From Chitinophagales bacterium (GTDB lineage: Bacteria > Bacteroidota > Bacteroidia > Chitinophagales > UBA10324): 64,000 nt of DNA. Below are positions 35,463 through 44,596 of this stretch, one piece after another. The notes beneath the pieces were generated by a model. The model worked only from the letters and a program-made list of their open reading frames with translations, searched no databases and was not told where the DNA came from. Position 1 is the stretch's first letter. Each line of letters starts with the position of its first letter. Made by a program: the position numbers and the translations under genes. The stretch is taken from contig JAIBAY010000005.1 in the NCBI GenBank assembly GCA_019694975.1, forward strand, positions 186,001-250,000. The letters are read 5' to 3'.

Positions 35463-36551
35463 ATGATGAAGTCAATTAAGAAAACCAGTTTACAAGGCAC
35501 TTTCACAACACACAGCAAATCTTTCCTGCTCCTGTTCCTGCTTGCTTTCATGTTCAGTTGTAATAAAGCTGAGCAGCCGCTGCCGGCAGCTGGCAATTCA
35601 ATCACAGAGGAAAAAGATGGTGACCAGACTTCACTGATCGGAGATAATGGCGATGTGCAGACAGTCACCGAATCAGGCTTTGTGCTGATGGGCGGAGGAA
35701 CCGATGTGGATGAGGCATTTAAATGGATGATCGACCGCTGTGGCGGAGGCGACTTTGTGGTGATACGTGCCACAGGCACGAATGCATACGACAGCTACAT
35801 TTACGGGCTTGGCAATGTGAACTCCGTTGAGACCATCATCATCAATTCCGTAAACAAAGCCAACAAGGCCAATATTGAAAAGAAAATCAAAAATGCGGAG
35901 GCACTTTTTATTGCCGGCGGTGATCAGTGGGATTATGTGAAGTATTGGAAAAATACAAAGGTGGAAGATGCTATCAACTACCTGATCAATACGAAGCATG
36001 TGCCGGTTGGAGGAACGAGCGCAGGTTGTGCCATACTGGGCAATGTTTATTTCTCCGCGCAATACGGCACGGTTACTTCTTCACAGGCACTGAACAATCC
36101 CTATAATCAGAAAGTCGCACTGGGAAAAGATGACTTCATCAGTATTCCCATCCTATCACAAACTATCACTGATACTCATTTTGATAACCCTGATCGCCGC
36201 GGTAGAACAACAACATTTCTTGCGCGCATGATGCAGGACTGGAACATGAATGCCAAAGCCATTGCCTGCGAAGAGAAAACCGCTGTTTGTATTGATGCCA
36301 ATAATATAGCCACCGTGTTTGGTTATAACAATGGAACTGCCTTCTTCATGCAGCCCTCAGACCTTGGACCTGAAATATGTATTCCCAATACCAAATTAAC
36401 CTGGAACAGGAACAACCAGGCCGTTAAAGTTTATAAAATTGAAAATGAGGTGAATGGCAACGGATCATTCGATCTGAGCGACTGGTCAACCGCTTCCGGT
36501 GGTACCTGGACCTATTTCTGGGTGGATAATGGTGTGTTTCACGAAAACTGA
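35463..36551 (+). CDS. cyanophycinase-like S51 peptidase, lipoprotein
   Basis: 362 residues with a lipoprotein signal (LLLFLLAFMFSC, Cys33) and a class-I glutamine-amidotransferase-like fold. The S51 signature is present: FVLMGGGTDVDEAF at the start of the domain, LFIAGGDQWDYVKYW (about 149-162) and the nucleophile elbow GGTSAGCAI with Ser186. Cyanophycinases cut multi-L-arginyl-poly-L-aspartate to beta-Asp-Arg; secreted homologues in heterotrophs degrade it outside the cell. The lipoprotein signal places it in the periplasm or outer membrane. It follows susCD with its own promoter; whether cyanophycin or an isoaspartyl peptide is the substrate is not shown. Confidence 0.82.
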   Translation: MMKSIKKTSLQGTFTTHSKSFLLLFLLAFMFSCNKAEQPLPAAGNSITEEKDGDQTSLIGDNGDVQTVTESGFVLMGGGTDVDEAFKWMIDRCGGGDFVVIRATGTNAYDSYIYGLGNVNSVETIIINSVNKANKANIEKKIKNAEALFIAGGDQWDYVKYWKNTKVEDAINYLINTKHVPVGGTSAGCAILGNVYFSAQYGTVTSSQALNNPYNQKVALGKDDFISIPILSQTITDTHFDNPDRRGRTTTFLARMMQDWNMNAKAIACEEKTAVCIDANNIATVFGYNNGTAFFMQPSDLGPEICIPNTKLTWNRNNQAVKVYKIENEVNGNGSFDLSDWSTASGGTWTYFWVDNGVFHEN

Positions 36552-36614
36552 AACAGAGTATCCGAATCTTAACATTAAGTATTGGTTGTCACATTCACAT
36601 AATAGACTGGTCAT

Positions 36615-36712
36615 TATCGGCTATCGGCTATCTACTATTGAATATTGAATATTGAATATTGAATATTGAATATTGAATATTGAATATTGACCATTGACCA
36701 TTGACTATCGAA
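36615..36712. repeat. heptanucleotide tandem array (consensus TATTGAA)
   Basis: Fourteen contiguous 7-bp units: TATCGGC twice, TATCTAC, TATTGAA seven times, TATTGAC, CATTGAC twice, then TATCGAA. The central seven are identical. It is between the cyanophycinase stop and the next gene, ending 113 bp before the proposed ATG at 36826. Part of it lies in an open frame that begins at 36694, which is not considered coding. Confidence 0.9.
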
Positions 36713-36825
36713 CTCCTTTTGCCGCGACAGATCACCAAACTCAATTCACTGCCCCGGCTTTCACAGATTCGGGATTTTCATGCTACATTTACTTTCATTC
36801 GCTAACAGAAAGCATAAGCCATCCT

Positions 36826-39330
36826 ATGAAAAAAAGTTACACTGCGTTTCTTTCCCTCGTCTTCATCTCTTTTTTCCTTTTGCCATTCAAGCTGCAGGCA
36901 CAATCCAATCAATACCTCGATTTCGATGGTGTGGATGATTACGTGAGCGTGACGAATGGTTCAACTGCAATCGCCGGTTCTTCAGGTATCACTATGACAG
37001 GCTGGTTTTATGATAATGCCCTCGGCTATGGTCAGGGTATGATGGGCTTCCGTGCCACTTCCTGCGGATTTTATATGATTCAGCTGAATAATGGCTCCAT
37101 CGAATGCCGGTTTATCAATTCATCGAACACATTATACGAGTATGTTGCGCCCAACTTTACCACCGTTCCGCAGGTATGGCAGCATTTTGCCTGGGTTTAC
37201 AACGGCTCACAACTGACACTGTATGTGAATGGCAATCCTTCCGGAAGCAGCGCTGCATCAGGAAGCATTACCAACACCACTACACCCTTCGCTATCGGTA
37301 AAAGTATTCTGAGCGGTTTCAACTTCAATTATAACGGGCACATTGATGAAGTGTCAGTCTGGAACAAGGCGCTCTCACAGTCGGAGATACAGGATTTGAT
37401 GACTAATGAACTCACCGGCACTGAACCAAACCTGCAGATGTATTATAAATTCAACCAGGGAGTACCCGGCGCCGACAATACGGGCATCAGCGAGTTGCTC
37501 ACCGAAGTGAATTCGCCAACGTATGACGGCGACCTGCTGAACTTTGCACTCACCGGCGCCACATCAAATTTCAATGGCACACTCAATCCTTCTTTTCAGT
37601 CTATCTCCTTCCCTCCCATTGGCACCAAACTCACAACAGATCCTCCATTCGAACTGAATGCCACCGTTACGTCCGGCTTACCCATCAGTTACTCAGTTAT
37701 CTCAGGGCCGGCAACGATAAACGGAAATGTAGTGACACTGACAAGCACTCCGGGCACCGTTGTAGTGCAGGCCGATCAACCCGGCAATGGAACGTATGAT
37801 CCTGCAGCGCCGGTGACCAATGCATTCGCCGTCGTGGATCCTGCATTAAACGTTCCCGTTGTGGATGCACTCAACCCGGTTGCCGCTTCCAGCATCTATA
37901 TGCCGCAGCTGGCTGCCATGCAACTCGCTGCCATGGTAACGATACCTGATACACCACTCTTTTCGGTGCAGAGCGTGCAGTTTATTATCAACGGACAATC
38001 TTTTCCCGCTGCCAGTCATCCGGGCAACCACTTCACCGCCTGGTGGACACCGCCGGCCTATGGAAACTACACCATTAAAATTGAAGCCACCAGTAACTTT
38101 GGTGCCGTCTATACGCAAAACGTGGATGCCACGGTAGTACAAGGCGTTGCAGATATCAATAATGTTGCTGCCTTTAACGGGCTGTGGCTTGATTCAGGCA
38201 CACCTTCACTGATTGCGACCGGAAATCTTCCCTCCTATGTTGGCGCATTCGATACAATTATTGCAACGCTGTCCGTTACCTGTCCGACCGGTGGCTGTGA
38301 TCCATGGGACCGTGTTGCCAGCGTAGACGTCATGAGTCATGAAGGCGAATGGTTCGAGATAATCCGTTACATCACGCCCTATGGCGTTCCCTGTTCACAC
38401 AGCATTAATCTGGCTGATTATATGTCATTGCTGCAAGGCAAGGTTACGTTCAGGGCAAATTGCCTTACACTTACCAATGGATATCTGTATGAATTGAAAT
38501 TTGATTTCAAAGAAGGTGCTCCTCCTCATAACTATAGCAAAGTAACGCAGGTGTGGAAAGAAATCTATCCGTTTGGTGATTATGCAAATCTTCAACCTGT
38601 TCCTGATTTCAATTTTACCTATCCTCCGCTTACCGTCGCGTCCACGCTCAAACTCGTAAGCACCGGCCATGGCTGGGGCACATTGAATACCGGCAATGCA
38701 GCTGAATTCTATAATGCCACGCATGATATCCAGGTGAATGGCAGCAATGCTTTCTCGCAGCATAACTGGACAACCTGCAATCCTAATCCCGATGATTGCT
38801 CGCCGCAAAACGGTACCTGGACTTACAGCCGCGCCGGATGGTGCCCGGGTTCCATCGCACGTTATTTTGATTTTGATATGACGCCTTATATCGCAACATC
38901 CAATGTAAGTCTTGGCTATAAATTTCTCTCAACGTATGTGGATCAATGCCATCCGGATAACCCGAATTGCGTGACAGGCACCACCTGCTCCAATTGCGAT
39001 GATGGATTCAATCCCACACTGGATGTTAACTGTAACCTCATTACCTGGTTTGATGATCCTTCAGGGATAACAACTGCCGGTGAAATCAAAAATTTTGATT
39101 TCGCCTTGTATCCTAATCCGTCGAATGGCACATTCATTATCACCGGCGCTAATCATCCTGATAAAGATTTCAGGGTTTCTGTGTTCGATGTGATGGGTCA
39201 TTTGGTGAAAGAGCTGAACTGGAACGGGCAGAAGACAATACTGGATCTTAATGGTTTTGCCAAAGGAATTTACGTGGTGCAGGTGAGAGATGAAAATCAA
39301 ACACTGGTGAAGAAAATAGTGTTGCAATAG
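36826..39330 (+). CDS. secreted LamG-domain protein with PNGase F-like module and T9SS sorting domain
   Basis: The ATG at 36826 gives a signal peptide (MKKSYTAFLSLVFISFFLL to LQAQ) and 834 residues; earlier in-frame starts lie in the repeat-rich leader. Order: LamG/concanavalin-like domain (about 27-215), Ig-like beta domains (about 250-440), then a region resembling the two eight-stranded domains of peptide-N-glycosidase F: GGCDPWDRVASVDV in the first and GHGWGTLNTGNAAEF...GTWTYSRAGWCPG in the second (about 455-740). A T9SS tail (LYPNPSNGTFIITGA to GIYVVQVRDE) ends it. PNGase F removes N-glycans from glycoproteins by cleaving the Asn amide bond. With susCD nearby, glycoprotein use is plausible. 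Confidence 0.82.
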   Translation: MKKSYTAFLSLVFISFFLLPFKLQAQSNQYLDFDGVDDYVSVTNGSTAIAGSSGITMTGWFYDNALGYGQGMMGFRATSCGFYMIQLNNGSIECRFINSSNTLYEYVAPNFTTVPQVWQHFAWVYNGSQLTLYVNGNPSGSSAASGSITNTTTPFAIGKSILSGFNFNYNGHIDEVSVWNKALSQSEIQDLMTNELTGTEPNLQMYYKFNQGVPGADNTGISELLTEVNSPTYDGDLLNFALTGATSNFNGTLNPSFQSISFPPIGTKLTTDPPFELNATVTSGLPISYSVISGPATINGNVVTLTSTPGTVVVQADQPGNGTYDPAAPVTNAFAVVDPALNVPVVDALNPVAASSIYMPQLAAMQLAAMVTIPDTPLFSVQSVQFIINGQSFPAASHPGNHFTAWWTPPAYGNYTIKIEATSNFGAVYTQNVDATVVQGVADINNVAAFNGLWLDSGTPSLIATGNLPSYVGAFDTIIATLSVTCPTGGCDPWDRVASVDVMSHEGEWFEIIRYITPYGVPCSHSINLADYMSLLQGKVTFRANCLTLTNGYLYELKFDFKEGAPPHNYSKVTQVWKEIYPFGDYANLQPVPDFNFTYPPLTVASTLKLVSTGHGWGTLNTGNAAEFYNATHDIQVNGSNAFSQHNWTTCNPNPDDCSPQNGTWTYSRAGWCPGSIARYFDFDMTPYIATSNVSLGYKFLSTYVDQCHPDNPNCVTGTTCSNCDDGFNPTLDVNCNLITWFDDPSGITTAGEIKNFDFALYPNPSNGTFIITGANHPDKDFRVSVFDVMGHLVKELNWNGQKTILDLNGFAKGIYVVQVRDENQTLVKKIVLQ

Positions 39331-39550
39331 AAACCTGCTTTATGCAGGAAAAGTAAACCAGCATATCGTATTGAGAATGATCAATGGTTTTCTTCCACGT
39401 TGCAATCTGCTGATCAATTATAAATCAATTCCCTTGTCTGCTAATCTATATTGCCACGGCAGTTTTGCATCATCATCAAGGGGAATTTTTCCTTTGTAAC
39501 GCATGCCTTAATCTTTGTCAGACATAAAGTATCCTGGTTAATGTTATGTA

Positions 39551-39592
39551 AAAAAAACCGGATGGCTGAAAATTCAGCTCATCCGGTTTTTT
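39551..39592. terminator. bidirectional intrinsic terminator
   Basis: An almost perfect inverted repeat, AAAAAACCGGATG...CATCCGGTTTTTT, with inner GCTGAA/TTCAGC stem. It has T runs on both strands and sits between the convergent PNGase F-like and DUF4331 genes. Confidence 0.9.
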
Positions 39593-39610
39593 GCAAGATA
39601 CCACGGTGAG

Positions 39611-41710
39611 TTACTTCACATGATTGATTTTCATGGTAGCATTAATGATTCCATTGTAAGCAACCGTGGCAATGTATACTCCGGTAGGCAGGCCGGAAGG
39701 AACATGCCAGCTTACTTCATAACTGCCTGTTTTCTTTGGTTGATCTTCAACCGTAGCAATGAATTTACCGGTGAGGTCAATGATGCGTATTGTTACGCGG
39801 GCATCAGTGGATAAACGGTATTTGAAGTTGGTTACTTCCGTAAACGGATTCGGATAATTTTGCACGGCCACCATTTCAGGCGCTCCGATATCCAAACCTC
39901 CTGTCCTCATACCGGTCAGGTAAACACCGGCAGGCCCACTGCATTTTCCATAACCACTCCATGGTACCTGCACATATGGGAATGCTGTGCGAAATGCCGT
40001 ATCATTCTTCTCAACACCTGTAGTATAGGTGAGCACATCCAGCAAGTCAGTGGTAACAGGACTCTGCCCGGTGCCAATCGTATGATCATCGTACCAGAGT
40101 CCGATAGCCGCAAGTGCTACACCGCTTACTGCCTGTAACTCGATGCGTGTAACATCATCCTCCAGTCTCCTTCCATTCGGGAATCCGTCCATGTTGGGAA
40201 TAAACTGAAGGGCCGTAGATGTATTGTATGCCGGATCAGTTAATCCAAGTACTGCCGCCTGAATCAAACCTTCTGAACTGAACTGAGGATCATCGCGCGG
40301 TGTGGGAGGAACCGCCATGTTCAGCCGCAACATATCACCAAACGTTGGCAGGAAATTATTCACAAATGGCTTGCCGGGCGCCAGTGGATTGCCGTCAGGT
40401 TTGCCGACTGCCAGCTGATACGGTGCCAGGTTCGGAACGCCGGTGTAGAAGATCGGTAACAAATCAACTGATCTTGGCTGACCTTTGCGAAGCAGATAAC
40501 CGCCAAAAATATTCGGATCCAACGCTGTTCCCGTTGTGGCAGCATTGCCATACAGTACAAATAATCCGTCAGCACCATTGGTGAAGTCAACATTGCCTAA
40601 TACCGTTTGCGAAGCTTTCTGAATGCGCAAAGGAGCCAGTCCGGGCACGGCACCGCCAAACAGATCATCATCCATGTACAGGCCCAATTCGGGATTGCAG
40701 AAGTATGACTCAAAGTCTGCATCGTCATAAGGTGAAGCAGCATTCCATTTATCCTTGTCACCGATCGGAATCACGGCTTCATTGGTCAAAGGCATGCCTA
40801 AACGCGATACCTGAACAAATGGCGCTTGTCCTGATATGGATACCGTGGACCCGTTGGACTTGAGTGTAGTGATCTTCTTACGGCTGGCTGAAGCCCATAC
40901 GCCTATGACAAAATCACCGTCCAGTATATTCGCCGCCTGGCTCACATTTTTACCGTCCTTTTGTAGGGTGGAAATCGGAATCTTCATGGCAATAACATGC
41001 ACATTATGGCAGGCAACCGCATCAACCGGTGCATTCACGCCGGTACCGCCTGCACGGGTCTGCCCGAGATCAAACACACCGCCAAGATCAACAAAGAACG
41101 GATCATCAGCCGGCCCGCAATAGATGATTTCACCACCCGAACCCGTAGCTGTTGTCACCGCTGAAGTGTATAATTGTTCGTACGTGCTTCCTAATCCCAG
41201 TGTTGGATCTTCTATAGAACGCGGCCCGATATTCGGCGGCGGCACTGTTCCATTGGCAACAATATTTTTTGAAATTCCATTTTCCGTTTTATAACAGGAA
41301 TATGTTGTCTTCAGGTTCTGTGCTCCCAGGCGGATGTTGAAGAACGTGGAAGGATCTTCATTTACCTTGCGGAAACGAAACTGGTATCTGATGTCGTCGC
41401 CCGTAGTTGATGCATCATTCTTGATATGAATCTCGTAGGAGACATCAGTACCGAATGAATTGTAGTTTGGCCCTCCCTGCGGCAGCTCCAGCGGAACATA
41501 ACCGGCAATGATAGTGATGTAATTCGGATCATCAGGGCTCCTGAATGCATACAGGTCGGTATTGTCGGCCAATGGATCATTGGCAATCATCGGCGCTTCG
41601 CGGTGGCTCGATGCTTCAAGATCTGTATGCCTGGAGGAGAAATACAGTAAAGCCCCGATGACACCGGTCACAAGCACCGCTTTAGCAGCAATTTTTATGA
41701 TTGATTTCAT
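39611..41710 (-). CDS. DUF4331 protein with T9SS sorting domain
   Basis: 699 residues. A signal-like hydrophobic segment (residues 8-24) is followed by the DUF4331 start ASSHREAPMIANDPLADNTD and the domain over about 33-600, with conserved stretches such as EIHIKNDASTTGDDIRYQF, PVDAVACHNVHVIAMKIP and FLPTFGDMLRLNMAVP. The end is a T9SS type A tail (VQNYPNPFTEVTNFKYRL to GVYIATVAY). No enzymatic function is known for DUF4331 proteins, to my knowledge. It is the second gene of a tandem pair, 33 bp after its paralogue, in what looks like one transcript. Confidence 0.88.
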   Translation of the reverse strand: MKSIIKIAAKAVLVTGVIGALLYFSSRHTDLEASSHREAPMIANDPLADNTDLYAFRSPDDPNYITIIAGYVPLELPQGGPNYNSFGTDVSYEIHIKNDASTTGDDIRYQFRFRKVNEDPSTFFNIRLGAQNLKTTYSCYKTENGISKNIVANGTVPPPNIGPRSIEDPTLGLGSTYEQLYTSAVTTATGSGGEIIYCGPADDPFFVDLGGVFDLGQTRAGGTGVNAPVDAVACHNVHVIAMKIPISTLQKDGKNVSQAANILDGDFVIGVWASASRKKITTLKSNGSTVSISGQAPFVQVSRLGMPLTNEAVIPIGDKDKWNAASPYDDADFESYFCNPELGLYMDDDLFGGAVPGLAPLRIQKASQTVLGNVDFTNGADGLFVLYGNAATTGTALDPNIFGGYLLRKGQPRSVDLLPIFYTGVPNLAPYQLAVGKPDGNPLAPGKPFVNNFLPTFGDMLRLNMAVPPTPRDDPQFSSEGLIQAAVLGLTDPAYNTSTALQFIPNMDGFPNGRRLEDDVTRIELQAVSGVALAAIGLWYDDHTIGTGQSPVTTDLLDVLTYTTGVEKNDTAFRTAFPYVQVPWSGYGKCSGPAGVYLTGMRTGGLDIGAPEMVAVQNYPNPFTEVTNFKYRLSTDARVTIRIIDLTGKFIATVEDQPKKTGSYEVSWHVPSGLPTGVYIATVAYNGIINATMKINHVK

Positions 41711-41743
41711 GTCTGTTTATTTTGTGGTAGTTGACAAAAGTGA

Positions 41744-43516
41744 TTAGTACGTGTAGTTGTAATGATAGTCGTATCCGTTCCACGGACTGGCCACGAAGGG
41801 GAATGATGTTTTGAATGGTGCGTCATTGGATTCCACACCGGTGGAATAGGTCAGCACATCCAACAGGTCTTGCGTTACAGGACTTTGGCCTGTTCCGATA
41901 GTATGATCATCATACCAGAGACCGATCGCTGCGAGTGCTACACCACCTACCGCCTGCAGTTCGATACGGGTAACATCATCTTCCAGCCTTCTTCCGTTAG
42001 GAAAGCCATCCATGTTAGGAATGAATTGCAGATCTGTTGTTCCATTGTATGCAGGATCTGTTAAACCCAAAACCGCCGCCTGTATCAGGCCTTCAGAACT
42101 GAATTTGGGATCATCACGTGGTGTGACCGGCACAGCCATGTTCAGGCGAAGCATATCACCGAATGTCGGCAGGAAATTGTTGACGAATGGTTTGCCAGGT
42201 GCCAGCGGATTGCCATCCGGCTTGCCTACTGCCAGCTGATAAGGAGCAAGGTTCGGAACACCGGTATAGAAGATAGGCAGAATGTCAACAGAACGTGGCT
42301 CGTTATCGCGCAAGAGGTATCCGCCAAAAATCGCAGGATCCAATGCTGTTCCTGTTGTGGCGGCATTTCCATACAATACATAAAGGCCGTCATTTCCGTT
42401 TCCGAAATTCACGTTGCCCAATACAGTTTGAGATGCCTTTTGAATGCGCAGTGGCGAGAATGCCGGCACAGCAGTTCCAAACAAAGCATCGTCCATATAA
42501 AGCGCCAGCTCAGGATTGGTAAAATACTGTTCGAACTGGGCATCATTGTAAGGCGTCGTCCAGTTCCATAGATCTTTTTTACCGATTGGTATTACTGCTT
42601 CATTGGTCAAAGGCATGCCAAGGCGCGAAACCTGCACATATTTTCCAGTGCTTACGGCACCGCCTTCGCCATCGAGTGTCTTCACCTTCTTACGGCTTGC
42701 AGAAGCCCATACACCGATGACATAATCACCGTCGAGAATATTGGCGGCCTGCTGCACGCTCTTACCGTCTTTTTGCAGTTTGTTTATAGGAATGCTCATG
42801 GCAATCACATGCACATTGCGGCCTGCTATACCGTCACGTGCCGCATCAGCTCCTGTTCCTCCGTTGCGCGTTTGTCCGAGATCAAAAATACCGCCGAGGT
42901 CAACAAAAAAAGGATCATCAGCAGGACCGCAGTAGATCTGCGAACCATCGTCGGCCGTTGTGATGGCATCACTAATCAGCTGATCATAATTTGTTCCTAA
43001 ACCCACTACAGGATCTTCAATGGAGCGCGGACCGATGTTATTGGGCGGAACAGGTCCTTCAGCAATCTTTTGAAATGCACCACCTGCTGTGCTTTTCAGG
43101 CATTTATAAGTGGTCTTGATGTTTTGCTGCGCGAGCCGTATGTTAAAGAAGGTTGTTGGATCTTCATTAACCGCTTCGAACTTAAACCGGTAGGTGATAT
43201 CATCACCCGTTGTAGCTGCATTGTTTTTAATGTGGATCTCATAATTGATATCCTGGCCAAAAGTGTTGTAGTTAGGACCACCCATGGGCAGCTCCAACGG
43301 TATGTAGTTGGCCATGATGATGATCCGGTTAGGATCTTCCGGAGAACGGAAGCAATAAAGATCCGTGTTGTCTGCCAGCGGATCATCTGAGATGAGCGGT
43401 GCTTCGCGATGGCTGGACGCTATCAGCTGATCGCGGTGACTGCCGGTGTAAAGGAGACAGCCGGTTACCAGTAACATAAGGCCTGCCTTTACCAGGGTGT
43501 TGAGCTTTTGTTTCAT
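41744..43516 (-). CDS. DUF4331 protein, paralogue without sorting domain
   Basis: 590 residues with an N-terminal hydrophobic signal (LVKAGLMLLVTGCLLYTG) and the same DUF4331 domain (ASSHREAPLISDDPLADNTD onward). Long stretches are identical or nearly so to the following gene, for example the segments around PNLAPYQLAVGKPDG and FLPTFGDMLRLNMAVP. It ends at ASPWNGYDYHYNYTY, where its paralogue continues into a T9SS tail, so this copy should stay in the periplasm or be released by another route. It is first in the pair and divergent from the lipoprotein cluster starting at 43694. GCLLYTG contains a Cys, but the lipobox is not convincing. Confidence 0.87.
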   Translation of the reverse strand: MKQKLNTLVKAGLMLLVTGCLLYTGSHRDQLIASSHREAPLISDDPLADNTDLYCFRSPEDPNRIIIMANYIPLELPMGGPNYNTFGQDINYEIHIKNNAATTGDDITYRFKFEAVNEDPTTFFNIRLAQQNIKTTYKCLKSTAGGAFQKIAEGPVPPNNIGPRSIEDPVVGLGTNYDQLISDAITTADDGSQIYCGPADDPFFVDLGGIFDLGQTRNGGTGADAARDGIAGRNVHVIAMSIPINKLQKDGKSVQQAANILDGDYVIGVWASASRKKVKTLDGEGGAVSTGKYVQVSRLGMPLTNEAVIPIGKKDLWNWTTPYNDAQFEQYFTNPELALYMDDALFGTAVPAFSPLRIQKASQTVLGNVNFGNGNDGLYVLYGNAATTGTALDPAIFGGYLLRDNEPRSVDILPIFYTGVPNLAPYQLAVGKPDGNPLAPGKPFVNNFLPTFGDMLRLNMAVPVTPRDDPKFSSEGLIQAAVLGLTDPAYNGTTDLQFIPNMDGFPNGRRLEDDVTRIELQAVGGVALAAIGLWYDDHTIGTGQSPVTQDLLDVLTYSTGVESNDAPFKTSFPFVASPWNGYDYHYNYTY

Positions 43517-43693
43517 AAAGGATTTTTTATTTGGGTGAAGAAAATTGCGGTAATTACGAATCCGGCAACACCTTGGATTTTTATTTTAAAAAAAAATCAT
43601 GTAATGCAACCAATGATGTATTGCAACAAGATCCCGGCAATGCCGTTTTGATATCATAAAACTGCGGTTCATCTATTATTTGTAAATTGACGC

Positions 43694-44596
43694 ATGCGAT
43701 TTCCCATCCTGCTGTTTTTTTCAATGCTCTTGTTGTCTGCCGCCTGGTTGAGCTGCACGAAAGAGTCAGCTGATGCACTTCACATCGATACAGTTATTAC
43801 CGGAAATAATCCTCCACCATACAATGGTGTTTCTGAAGCACAGATCAACGGCTATATCAACAGGATGTATATTGATCTGATGGGAAGGGCGCCAACACAG
43901 CAGGAAATCATCAGCAACCGTCTTTACCTGATCAATAATAAACTGAGTGATGCTGCAAAGGATACGGTTATCCAACTGCTCATGAATACAAAAGACTATT
44001 ACCGGGTGCTGTTCAGCATTGCCAGTGCAGATTTCATTAATGCAGCAGACAGTGCGGCGCTCGCGCAGGAAGTAAAGCTGATAACATTGATATATTACTA
44101 CGATTCACTGGCCGGCAACGTGGATAATTTCATTTATTACCAGTACGAGCTGAACAGATTCTACGTGCTGCAAAATATAACTGATGCATTCATGATTGGC
44201 GAAGCAACGCTGAATGAATTTTACGCGGCATTCCTCAACAATTATTTTTATGACATGACCAACATGGGCTCGGAAAATTTTGTAAAAGGGGCTTTCAGCG
44301 ATTTATACAGGCGATCACCAACTCAATCTGAACTGATCAATGGTACAACGATGGTAGATGGCAACCCGGCATTCCTTTTTCAGCAGGATGGTAACAGCAA
44401 AGGTGACTTCATTTACATCGCAACGGTTAACAATGAATTTTATGAAGGACTCGTAATCAAAGCATACAGTCAGCTGCTCTTGCGTGATGCTACCTCCCAG
44501 GAACTTTCGGAAGGTGCCGCTTTGCTGCAACTGAACAAGGATTATCCGGCGTTTCAAAAACAATTGATTAAAACGGCAGAGTATGCTGGATTTTAG
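43694..44596 (+). CDS. DUF1549-like lipoprotein, first gene of an unusual cluster
   Basis: 300 residues with a lipoprotein signal (LLLSAAWLSC, Cys21). The mature part has the phrase INRMYIDLMGRAPTQQEI, close to the INRLYLDLLGRxPT segment that opens planctomycete DUF1549 domains. It is repeated later in a weaker form (FVKGAFSDLYRRSPTQSELI and AYSQLLLRDATSQELSEG). It looks like several copies of a helical unit that ends in an R-(x)-P/A-T-x-x-E turn. No catalytic residues are evident. It is the first of five plus-strand genes with overlaps or short gaps, and divergent from the DUF4331 pair. Confidence 0.75.
   Translation: MRFPILLFFSMLLLSAAWLSCTKESADALHIDTVITGNNPPPYNGVSEAQINGYINRMYIDLMGRAPTQQEIISNRLYLINNKLSDAAKDTVIQLLMNTKDYYRVLFSIASADFINAADSAALAQEVKLITLIYYYDSLAGNVDNFIYYQYELNRFYVLQNITDAFMIGEATLNEFYAAFLNNYFYDMTNMGSENFVKGAFSDLYRRSPTQSELINGTTMVDGNPAFLFQQDGNSKGDFIYIATVNNEFYEGLVIKAYSQLLLRDATSQELSEGAALLQLNKDYPAFQKQLIKTAEYAGF

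Noticed and set aside
36637-36712. Heptad array considered as a CRISPR array
   Set aside because: Units are 7 bp with no spacers; it is a simple tandem repeat.
36694-36825. Earlier start of the PNGase F-like gene
   Set aside because: The extra 44 residues would come from the repeat-rich leader and would bury the clear signal peptide that begins at 36826.
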